From the NCBI GenBank assembly GCA_028455995.1, contig JABELC010000002.1:558001-622000 (forward strand): a stretch of 64,000 nucleotides of DNA. Reading direction: 5' to 3'. Below, one piece after another: positions 1 to 9,997 of the stretch (positions are counted from its first letter, which is position 1; every line of letters begins with the position of its first letter). The position numbers were made by a program, and so were the translations under genes. The notes beneath the pieces were generated by a model. That model was not told the origin of the DNA and did not search any database. It worked only from the letters and a program-made list of their open reading frames with translations. Origin of the DNA: Scleromitrula shiraiana. Lineage: Eukaryota > Ascomycota > Leotiomycetes > Helotiales > Sclerotiniaceae.

Positions 1-2119
1 TGGAGATTGCTGAAGACCTATAAATTCAATACTCATGTGGTGTTGATCAAGAGTACGTCTAGCTATGTTTGCCATGGCTTTGGAATTGTAGCTACGATCG
101 TACTTGCATCAATTCTTATCAAGACTGTTTTTCTCACGCATTAATTTCATCCGGCATTTATCTCTAACTTCGTTCGCATCAACAATCGAAATCTCAACAC
201 CGAGTGGGATATCAAAATTCTAGCCAATCATAAAGAAACGAGATGCGAGAAGCCATAATACACGGGAGCTTTTCTTGGGTCGAAAATAACAATTCCTAGG
301 CAGCGGATGGCTGCAGTCATGTACATGCTAGAAACCTAAAAGCCGGGCTTGGGAGTTCGCGTTTGATTCCTTGAAGGCATATGAATAGGCAGCTAAGGTT
401 TTCAAAAATTTCAAGCGTGCATGACATGTTGTTACAGCAATGTAGTTTTGTTGGCATACCTATTTAATTTGCCTCTCAAGCATGCAGTTGGAATCGATTC
501 TAGAAAATTGATCGGGCTCTGCCCATCTCCCTTGGGATCAAAGGCTACCAACTAAATGGTTACGAACCTCACATTTCTACTTTCATATACAAGAACACAA
601 TGTAGGTCCAGCCTTTACATGCGTATCGTGGCAACAGGGTATATCTTTCATCACGTCATTTCTGCTGCAAGACATAAATTTTCCGTCATGTGGTAGCAGA
701 TCCTAGCTGATCCGAGCAAACTTATCTGAATATGCGCCAACCCCGAGTTTTGTGCACCCTATGTACAATTCGAGGAGTGCTAAAATTATTTCCGCATTCA
801 AGTATTTCGGCAGGTGAGCCCGTCACCGCCAGCCGCTATTGGTGCCACCGCACTTAAAAATCCTACAACACGAGGCCTCCCACAAACCTGGGCTTCAAAA
901 GTGAAGAAGACTGCATGCACTATGCTGCAAGAGTTTTATGTTTCCCCCATCCTCTTCTACTTGCTGTACCACAAGTTTGATACAGCATCTGTAATGATTA
1001 GGTGGCCTAGGTTAACCAACAACGAGTTGGGCGCTCGTGTGCGAAGACCCGATCTCAGGATTTCCATCCCGTCGACTTGAGCCCTAAAGATTATTCCAAA
1101 CTTCAAAAGTACTTCGTTCATATTAGTTACACCAGGGGACAACCACCAGTCTGAGTCTTGGTGTGTGATCACGAATTATTGGTTCAACGGTGAGTCGGAT
1201 CATGTATCTGCGATTTGTAAACCTGCAGCTTATCTTGTTCTGGTCGAAAGCTAGATCGAGTGACTGACTATATCTATTTGACGATAAATGAGAATGAATG
1301 ACAGCGAGAATAAGAAATATGGGCATTACAATAACGGCAGCAATATACAGAGTATCGTAATAACAGCAAAAACACTAAACGAGAATAATCCCATTCCATC
1401 TCGAGTTTTAAACTGAATTATAATAAGTCTACTATCTCCAAATACTTAAATAGTATCTGCGCTTGCTCAGTTTTCGTTTTTTTGTATCGGCTATGCCATA
1501 TAGAGATAACAAACATGATTTCAAATAGTTTATATATGCGGCATGGGGATGGGATGGGATGGAAAGAGGAGGCAGGGGCTATTCACTTCAGACCTGGGTA
1601 TTCGATATCAACAAACAGTATATTCACCTAAAGGAATAATGTCAAAATATGAGAGGAAAGTCAAAAACTATAGAAGATAACGTCCCACTTAATATAAAGA
1701 CTGTGAAAACTTGGGAAAGATATTCAAGAGGCTACTGCACAACTATGTGACTAGAATCTACTCCGAGTAAAATCTCACAACATTTGCGTTGGGGTCCAGA
1801 AAATACAAAAGCTAATTGCGTATTGTTATTTCTTTCTTTAAATAGATCATGAGGTTAAGTTCATGTCGTGCGTTTCATAGATAGTGTTACAGTGGTAGTG
1901 GTAGTAGTACATAAATCATAAGACCATTAGCAGATATTAAATCTCCGTTTCCATGCACCATGCATCCATGCATCCATCCATTGATATCATACCATCCTAA
2001 CCCAGCCAACCTAACCCATCCCACCGAAACATATCTTGATATAAAAAAGCCAGCCAGTAACAAATAGCATTAACGCAAAATTGCACATCCATCTTATCAT
2101 AAAATAACACACAGCATCC
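1..2119. other. Gene-free stretch at left edge
   Basis: I find no supportable gene in this stretch. The only open frames are short, lack family features and overlap each other on both strands (for example 814-1080 and 957-1172). Composition is AT-leaning with no clear terminal inverted repeats or tRNA boxes. The last few hundred bases (about 1900-2119) carry short CATC/CCAT repeats and probably include the 3' untranslated region of the minus-strand gene ending at 2120. A diverged transposon remnant cannot be excluded by eye. Confidence 0.5.
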
Positions 2120-3404
2120 TTAAATCCACCCATTCAACTCATTCTCAACTTTGTTCCTTAACGCCTCATATCTCCTCCCATCCCATCTTCTACGTTTCCA
2201 ACCCCCCTCCCTTAATTTCTCAATCCTCTCTCTAATATCCTTTCTCCGTTTCTCCTCACTAACAGTATCGCTTAGATCGCCCGAGGAATCAAACAACGCT
2301 GTTGCAAACGAAGGACTATTACTACGTCTCGATTTGCGTATATTCTGAATCGTTTCGATAAGGTTGTTGATGTGCGTGATGTGGTATGTGATTTGTGAGG
2401 ATAGTAATGAGACGTTCATGTTATAGTTTGAGATGGCGGTGTGGAGGGAGAGTCGCGTAGGTGAGGGTGGTTGGTTGGTAATGAGGTTTATGGATCGAGG
2501 TGGTGGGGTTTGTGGTGGAGGAAGTATATGGATTTGTGTTTCTCTCCTTGTGGAGCCGCTGTTGAGAATATCTCGAGAGATTAGATCGGGCTCTTCGGTG
2601 GAGAAAGAAACCTTCTTTTTGACGCGCAAAGGTGCTGGTTTCATGAGTGTGGTTGGAGATATTGCTGTTTCTGTTGATAGGGTTGAAGATATTGAGGGTG
2701 TGCGTTTACGCGATGGTGTCGATTCATCTTCATTGCGGAAGGAACAGGATGAGTAAAGAGGTGAGAATGTATCGGCAGTTGATGTAGATGATAGAGCTGA
2801 TGAGAAAATAGAATCCACTGAAGAACGTGCGCTAGATGATCCAGATGATGATCTACTTGATGGTTGCGATTCAAAGGGAATCTCTGCGTATGGAACATAG
2901 GCCTCAGCTTTCTCAAAGTAGAATAAAGCTGCTTGGAGAAGAGAGACCTTCTGAGGCGCGTTGTTATGGAGAGATGATGCTGTTATTTCTAAACACGTGG
3001 CACAATAGAATGCGAGGTAAAGATAATTCAGAGGATGAACTCGATGCTGTAAGCTGAATTAGTTTGGAGTTATATATATATGTGCGCAACGTATAGTTAC
3101 TCACTGGATCGTTGGTATTATCCAGAAGATGTATGCATCGCGCACTGCACTGTTTGTATTGACGCTTCGAGTAGAGTAACTTGATTTCATCCATAACAGC
3201 TCTCCACTCTTCTTTCTTGTATGGAAAAAGAAGTAAATCGATAACAGGTGTTGGTCTTGGTTTCTTATGTGGAAGTGTATGTGGAAGTGTATGTGGAAGT
3301 GTATGTGGAAGTGTTGGTGACTCTGGCCTTGGTGATGACGATAAAATGGAAGATATTGAATTTCTTTCCGCTGGTTGCAACTTGAGGTGAATTAGTCCAC
3401 TCAT
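2120..3404 (-). CDS. Conserved-looking fungal protein of unknown function, TPR-like N-terminal half
   Basis: Two exons on the minus strand: 3404-3105 and 3046-2120, joined across an intron at 3104-3047 (donor GTGAGT, acceptor ACAG, phase 0). The product is 408 residues. Residues about 55-155 look like two or three amphipathic helix pairs (EWRAVMDEIKLLYSKRQY, then a Cys/Tyr-rich segment, then ALFYFEKAEAYVPYAE), the texture of a TPR-like repeat; this is a judgement by eye. The middle is long, Ser/Thr/Pro-rich and probably disordered. The C-terminus is basic and helical (EKRRKDIRERIEKLREGGWKRRRWDGRRYE). Residues about 31-46 are four copies of a TLPH-type unit encoded by a 12-bp tandem repeat. 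I do not recognise a named family and propose no function. The splice model is well supported because the downstream exon continues the same helical, hydrophobic pattern. Confidence 0.75.
3267..3314 (-). repeat. 12-bp tandem repeat x4 inside the coding sequence
   Basis: Four perfect copies of ATGTGGAAGTGT (plus strand) encode repeated Thr-Leu-Pro-His units in the 408-residue protein. A unit length divisible by three keeps the reading frame whatever the copy number. Confidence 0.95.
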
Positions 3405-4521
3405 GGTTTCTAAGACAATATTGGAATCTATTGCCTTGCTTTATCCCATTTGAACGGTTCAATATTCTCGGATAGAATAACCTTGGTACCGGATGTACAG
3501 TGATAATGCAAGGTGCCGTAACATGATCCAGAAAAGTCTCAATTACTGAAAGATTGCATATTGATCTTTTTGTAGTATCAATATTTGAGCTAGAATTATT
3601 TGGAACTTTGTGAAACGATTGTGGTTGTATTATAACAGTTTTCTGTGTTGATATATTAAGTTGTATATCAAAAAGTTGAAATTTATCTCGTTTACATTGG
3701 AATTTGGACGAAAGACATTGAATTAGATGGAAAAAAGGGATGGGCAAAAAAAGACTAGCAACCACGACAACAAACGAATGTACAAAAACTTAGATATTAG
3801 AAATAACGAGAAGAATAAGGATAAGAAAAGGAACAAAACAAAAAGCCAATTGCCAATTCACCTACATATGTATTATCACAACTTATCAGAATAAGAAGAA
3901 ATTTCTTCTGCACGCAAGACTGTGCGGGCAACCATCACAGGATTCACTTGTTTGACCATAGATATAGTATTATTAAGATCCACGAATTGAGAGTTATTTA
4001 TCCCATACGTAGTTCATCCCAATCTATCTTGCGATGATAATTGAAGTGTGATTGAGATATGATTTCGAAACAAAACGCATTGAAGATTCGGGCCCTTACT
4101 TGGGCACAGACTAGGCCCCTGCATTATGATATACTTTTCTACGGAATTTGAGATGGCAGGAGTACAGGGCGTGAAAGGTCATAAAGTGGTTGGATTATGA
4201 ATGGCTAGGATGAGCTTGAATTCATGTCGTAAATGTTGTTTGGAAGAGTAGTTAAGTTTCACGAGTCATTAGGAAGTACCTACATAGCAGTTAGGTGTTT
4301 CTCCAGGAACGCCACACCGTCTTATGTGCCGTGGGACGATGCAAAGTTCACCTGGTAGTTGGTAATAATGGATTGCATAGTTTAAATCTTGCTGATGTCC
4401 ATACGCTGCTTCTCTATCATGAGATCATTAATGTATTGTATCTCATACAGTCACTCTATGGATGCTAGGTATGCGCTGTAAATATCTACAGAAGAAGAAT
4501 CGGCCAAGAAGTTGTTATTAC
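3405..4521. other. Intergenic region upstream of the 408-residue protein, downstream of HTS1
   Basis: Both neighbours are on the minus strand, so this holds the promoter of the gene starting at 3404 and the 3' end of the HTS1 transcript. The frame reported over 3265-3765 runs through the start of the real gene in another frame and has no recognisable features. No RNA gene seen. Confidence 0.5.
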
Positions 4522-6649
4522 TTATGAAGCAGGAATGGCACCAATGGCTTCTTGTGATAATGTTGTCTCCTCTTTAGGCTTATCGGTTTCCGAGGCAGGC
4601 TCAGTAGGCTTAGCAGACTCGACAGACTCAGCAGGTTTGGTAGATTCAGTAGGCTCACTTGGCGCAACTGGCTCTGCAGGCTCTGAAGAGTTAGTAGCTG
4701 GGGTCTTAGTAGAGGCCTCTGGTGCAGGGGTCTCTCCCAACTTGGACTTGTTGTCTTTGATGCCTCCTACAACCCTCAGTCCTTCGGCTTGTCGTGCCAT
4801 TCTGTCGAGATCGGCCTTTCTCTTCAATCTTTGCCTAATTTCCGAGACTACATCCTTAAGGTTGACCATAACACCATCTTTCTCCGGGTGACCTTCACGT
4901 AAACCGTTCTCTTTGATCTTAACTTTGCCTTGTGCAATCTCATCCTCGCCCAAAATAACACTAAAGGGCACACCGTTGGCTTCAGCAGCCTTAAATTGGT
5001 TTGGGAGTTTTGGCTTGACCTTATAGAGGAATTCCGCCTAAGAAAATTATTAGTAGGTTTCAAAAATCGCCTGGGGTTCAAGATAGCCAACCTTAATTCC
5101 TGCTTCCCAAAGGGTTGAGCATATTGACATCCTCTCTTTCAAAAGGCCCGTGAAGCCTTTGCCACCGAATGCCATCACGAAACAATCTACATCGTTGTTG
5201 CGCACTTGCTCTGCTGTTTTCTCTTCCTCCATTCTTGCTTTTGTGATTGAAAAAATTCTATCAACACCAAAGGAGATACCAACACAAGGAATTTGCTTGC
5301 CTTTTCCAGCAAACATACCAACAAGATTATCATAACGTCCACCAGCGGCGACACTTCCAACACCCACACTTGGATCAGACGAACGGTCCTCATCAGGATC
5401 TGCGCCCTTCTTAGAGGGTTTCTTAAACGACTTTGATGGGGCAATAGTAACAGTAGAAGTACTAGCAGTTGGCGCAGAGCCTTCAGTAACGACTTCATAG
5501 ATAACTCCGGTATAATAATCTAATCCTCGCGCTAAACTTAAATCAAACGAAACATTGTCCAAGCAATTGAACGCTTCAAGGTAGTTGAATAGGAGGTCCA
5601 TATCTTCCAGACCCGCTTTCATTGATGCATTGGCCATCAACTTTTCATCGGCCTGTAATATGGCAAGGAGATCTTTTTGACCCTTCTTCACAACATATTC
5701 ACCAATTCTGTCGGCAACTTCTTCGGCCAAGCCCTTTTCTTCCGTCATTTCTTTTCGTACATCTGCCCATGGTAGTTTGTCGAGTTTGTCAACTGCCGAA
5801 GAGATTGTGCGAATTTTATCCTCTGGTACACCACAAACTTCAAATATTCCATCTAATATTTTTCGGTGGTTGAGTTTGATAGTATACCGTCCCTTCCAGC
5901 CCAGTCCTTCGAAGACTTCGGTTGCGATCCTCACAACTTCGGCATCAGGCAACATTGGGTCATAGACACCGGCTATATCGAAATCGCATTGGTAAAATTC
6001 TCTCATGCGACCCTTGGTCATCGCCGGTTGATCTCTTCTATAGACCTTCGCAATGTGGTATCTCTTGATACTCTGAACGCTGCCATTCATAGCCAGCCAT
6101 CTTGCAAAAGGTACTGTAAGATCATATCTCAGGGAGCAAATCTCTCCACCTTGGTCCGCAAGATCATAGATAAGTTTGCTATCTTCTCCGTATTTTCCTG
6201 CAAGGATATCTTTTAACTCGAAAACTGGGGTATCAATCGTGACTGCTCCATGGCGCTTGAAGGCATCAGTAATAGTGGAAAAGATCTTGTCTCTAATGAC
6301 CATATCCTTTCCTTGCCCTATAAAGAAGAGTAAGTATCATAGTCACATGTTGGTATTTGCTGTTGCGGGATAAGGAGTTGAATTGTAAATATGTAGTGCA
6401 GTCTAACAATAACATGTGGGGATTCCTACAATCCTTGGTCCCCTTAGGAGTTTTCAACTCAAACTTTGGTGCTTTAGGAGCCATGTTCAATTCCTCGATT
6501 TTCTTTCTTTCTTTTTTAGAGAGTTGCGGAGATGCGGGGGTCCAGGCCGAACGTGAATTGGGCAATTGTGAAGGTCGTGTAAGTCGTTGAAGTCGTGAAA
6601 GTCGTAATGATCTCGCAGATCTAAAAAGTTGAGTATGAAAGACCGTCAT
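4522..6649 (-). CDS. HTS1: Histidyl-tRNA synthetase, cytosolic and mitochondrial (dual start)
   Basis: Three exons: 6649-6430, 6317-5092 and 5037-4522; introns 6429-6318 (GTAGGA...TAG, splits Trp codon TGG) and 5091-5038 (unusual donor GTTGGC). Product 653 residues. It charges tRNA-His with histidine (class II synthetase). Visible motifs: KTPKGTKDWQGKDMVIRDKIF at the catalytic-domain start, motif 2 YHIAKVYRRDQPAMTKGRMREFYQCDFDIAG region, the histidine-specific LARGLDYYTGVIYE and AAGGRYDNLVGMF, and motif 3 GISFGVDRI. The C-terminal anticodon-binding domain starts near DVDCFVMAFGG. The first Met opens an Arg/Ser/Leu-rich segment without acidic residues (residues 1 to about 45), as expected of a mitochondrial presequence; the second in-frame Met (residue 56, codon at 6484-6482, MAPKAPKF) would give the cytosolic form, as known for yeast HTS1. 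The last about 70 residues are low-complexity Pro/Ala/Glu/Thr/Ser, outside the usual domain. Confidence 0.95.
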
Positions 6650-7073
6650 TCACTTCCTCTTACCAATATGGAGTAGAAGATAAGATTAGAGGGAATTGAG
6701 AACTTCGTCGTCTGAGTCACTTTGAGAGGGGGGGGGGTGTTGGTTGGGTGGATAGGCTCAATTTTTTTGATTTATGCAACTCGCAAGGCTGAGGAATGAG
6801 AAATGAGAAACTTAGTAATAATTTCTCTAGTTGATAAATGCTCAACCTATCGGTGTAATTTGAATTTAAGATCCGATGGGCTACTTCAAGCGATAGGAAT
6901 AGAAGCTCCAAGCCCTGGAGCTCAAATCTATTCCAAGGTTTTTCCCCTCTTATTTTGCTCAATAAATATCCATCCTCTTCTTCTCTCATCCTTCCAAAGT
7001 TTCGCTCTTTCTTTTGATCACATTTTTTGTCTTTCTTTTCGATCAGGATCTTTCCCTCATGTAGAGCTTTATA
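6650..7073. promoter_or_regulatory. Shared divergent promoter region HTS1 / VPS33
   Basis: Only 424 bp separate the two start codons on opposite strands. It holds the TGAGTCA site near HTS1, an uninterrupted G tract at about 6727-6736, and a pyrimidine-rich stretch at about 6970-7060 just before the VPS33 ATG, typical of fungal core promoters and 5' leaders. Confidence 0.6.
6713..6719. promoter_or_regulatory. Putative Gcn4/CpcA-type site upstream of HTS1
   Basis: TGAGTCA, the reverse complement of TGACTCA, the consensus for bZIP general-control regulators (Gcn4 in yeast, CPC1/CpcA in filamentous fungi). It lies 64 bp upstream of the first HTS1 start codon. Amino-acid synthetase genes including yeast HTS1 are known general-control targets. 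The same 7-mer also occurs by chance elsewhere (for example 22746), so position carries the weight. Confidence 0.45.
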
Positions 7074-9390
7074 ATGGCTCCTCATGTCGGGTTTGATACA
7101 GATCAAATTAAGGACAAAGCGAGGAAGGACTTGTTGTATTTATTAGAGGGAGTAAGTAAGGACTCACCGTCTTCTCAACGATCCAAAAATCATATAGTTA
7201 ACCGCTCACTTCTCATAGGTTCGTGGAAAGAAAAATTTGGTGCTTGAGAAGAGTCTGGCTGGTCCATTAGGCATAATTGTGAAATTTTCAACTCTACAAG
7301 ATTATGGTGTCGATAAGGTCTTCTTCTTAGAGAATGGTAATGCAGATGTTAGCCAACAGAATGTTGTCTTTATCGCCCGTGGTGAGAGTGCTAAGCATGC
7401 TCAATCAATAGCTGGTATGTATGAATTCCATGTTTCTCAATATTTCCCTCTTTTTCAGCCCTTTAAATGGGATCTTAAAGTATACTTTGTAGTAGTATTT
7501 CTTCCACTCTATCTCGTCAGTCTTGATCCCTATATGAATAATTTCTATACTTTAGACAGCACAATCATAAGCGTCTTCTTAATCCTTAATTTATGTCTGA
7601 TGCTATCAGAACGTGCTGACATTCACAGATCATATCAAGCGTATGCAACGAGAGAGTCAAACAGGTCATGAATTCTCCATATTTTGGGTACCACGAAGAA
7701 CACTAGTATCAGAGAAGATACTCGAAGAGGCCGGTGTTTTAGGTGATACGAGTATTGCTGAATTTCCACTCTACTTTCTCCCACTCGAAAATGATCTTCT
7801 ATCACTGGAGTTGGATGAATCATTTGAAGATTTGTATCTACGAAAAGATCCAACTCCGACTTTTCTTCTCGCACGTGCCTTGATGCTTATACAACAAAAA
7901 CATGGCTTGTTTCCTCGAATGACTGGGCAAGGTGATAACGCAAAGAGACTTGCAGATCTTCTCGTGCGAATGCGGCAAGAATTGATTGCAGGCGAAGACA
8001 CCAGTGAAAGCAGCAAGTTTGGGCTTACCCCGAGTAATACTATTGAGAGCCTTATTGTTATCGATCGCGAAATTGATTATGCAACTCCTTTACTTACGCA
8101 ATTGACATACGAAGGATTGATTGACGAAGCTGTAGGCATTCAACATAATCAAGCCGATGTGGACTCTTCAATTGTAGGATCGGCCCCCCAAACCACCCAA
8201 GGAGCTTCACCCGCTCAAGCCAAAAAGAGGAAAATTATGCTAGACTCATCTGATAAACTTTACGCTCAATTGAGGGATACAAATTTCGCGATTGTTGGAC
8301 CTTTATTGAATAAAGTCGCAAGGCGTCTCCAAGCTGATTATGACAGTAGACATGGAACGAAAAGTACTGCAGAGTTGAGAGATTTTGTGAACAAGCTCCC
8401 AGGCTACCAGGCCGAGCAACAAAGCCTGAAGATACATACTGGATTGGCAGAAGACATAATGAAACATACCCGCACAGAGCAATTCAGCCGATTACTGGAA
8501 GTTCAACAAAACTTGGTTGCCGGTGCCGACCCGTCTTCGCAGCACGACGCCATCGAAGAACTTATCGCGAAAGATGCTCCTCTGCCGGAAGTTCTTCGAC
8601 TTCTGTGCTTAGAATCATGCATATCGGGTGGTATAAAACCCCGTGAATTGGATACATTCAAGAAAATGATTCTACAGGCATACGGATACCAGCACATGCT
8701 TACTCTAGATGCTTTGGAAAAGCTAAACCTACTTCTTTCGAGAACATCTCCAATGGCATCAATGATTCCAATGACAGGACCTGCAAACAATACTGGCCTA
8801 AAGACCAATTATACTTATCTGCGAAAGCAGCTTCGTTTAATTGTGGATGAGGTTAACGAACACGACCCGAATGACATCGCTTATGTGTACAGCGGTTATG
8901 CACCCCTTTCGATACGACTCGTACAGTGCATATTGCAGAAACAATACTTGAATTCAATGACTCGAGGAGGCAATGCAAATCATACCGCAAGTGTAGCAAC
9001 TGGTGGTACTTCTCAGGGCTGGCGAGGATTCGAAGACACTGTGAAGCATGTCCGAGGCCAGACTTTTGATGAGATACAAAAGGGTGAAGACAAGGCCGTG
9101 AAAGCAAGATCTCTTCTTACTGGTAGTGGCGAAAAGAAGACTGTTTTTGTTGTCTTCTTGGGAGGAATAACATTCACAGAGATTGCAGCATTAAGATTCA
9201 TTGCAAAACAAGAAGAAGGTATTTGAACTCCTTCCATCCTCTCATGTTAACAAGGTTACTGACAAATCAAATAGCACGTAAACAAATAATCATATGCACA
9301 ACATCGATCATAAGTGGGAACAGGATGATGGATGTTGCTATTGAGAAGGACACATTAGGAAGGAGTAGTGCGCAGGATGTAACCTCATGA
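7074..9390 (+). CDS. VPS33: Vacuolar protein sorting protein 33 (Sec1/Munc18 family)
   Basis: Four exons: 7074-7151, 7219-7414, 7629-9218 and 9275-9390; introns 7152-7218, 7415-7628 and 9219-9274, all with consistent phases. Product 659 residues. Vps33 is the SM-family subunit of the HOPS and CORVET tethering complexes, binding SNAREs for endosome-vacuole fusion. Sequence support: N-terminal KDLLYLLEGVRGKKNLVLEK, the segment GVDKVFFLENG, the run IAEFPLYFLPLENDLLSLEL characteristic of Vps33, IVIDREIDYATPLLTQLTYEGLIDE (Sec1 signature), and the C-terminal VFFLGGITFTEIAALRF followed by IIICTTSIISGNRMM. Length is normal for the family (yeast protein about 690). The start ATG at 7074 gives a 26-codon first exon with good helical sequence. 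It diverges from HTS1. Confidence 0.95.
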
Positions 9391-9997
9391 GGTGAAGAAC
9401 AACAAGACAGGAATGAGAATTTGATATGACAATGATATTGACACGACAGAGTAGAAAAGGGGTATATACATCCCTTAAATAATTGTAATCTTAAATGAAA
9501 AAAACATAACAATGCCTTGTGATGAAAACATTTAATTCACTTTAAAGATTCTCCTGTACTTCTTTACAGTCCCATACCAGTTCGGGTGTACCATTAACGT
9601 TTCTAGCAATTTTAGATTCCTTGTCAAAAATTAGTTTTATTTTACACGTGATGGGATCGGGCAACCTTCGAATGGAAAACAAGTCCGAGATCTTTTGATA
9701 GTGATATATTCTTCATCGTACCACACGACGGTCAACAGAACCATCTAGTTGTCGAAATACTCTTGAAACTTTTACCTGTGAATCTCAATCATTGATTGAG
9801 TATTTACATATATAGAATTTGCTGCGGTGTGCAACATACATCGCAATATGTTGAATGCGACAGGTGAGACTAATCCACGTGTGATACGTATATCTCTATA
9901 TCATTGCTATATGAAAGTTCTAACATTCTCAGAACAGGTATTTGAGAGCAGCAATCATCGATTTCTTCAATAATAAAGGGGTTATAACGGTTCATGG
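9391..9997. other. Intergenic VPS33 - LSD1
   Basis: VPS33 3' end and LSD1 upstream region; AT-rich. Two CACGTG E-box hexamers occur at 9646-9651 and 9876-9881, upstream of the demethylase. No gene seen; a minus-strand frame at 9267-9512 overlaps the VPS33 last exon and is a shadow. Confidence 0.5.

Noticed and set aside
814..1326. Three short overlapping frames at the left edge
   Set aside because: Mutually overlapping on both strands, no motifs, no conserved splice pattern.
3267..3314. Possible CRISPR-like or minisatellite array
   Set aside because: Only four contiguous 12-bp units without spacers; a coding minisatellite.
3265..3765. 166-codon minus-strand frame
   Set aside because: Overlaps the first exon of the 408-residue protein in another frame and contains the 12-bp repeat read as Thr-Ser-Thr-Tyr; no motif.
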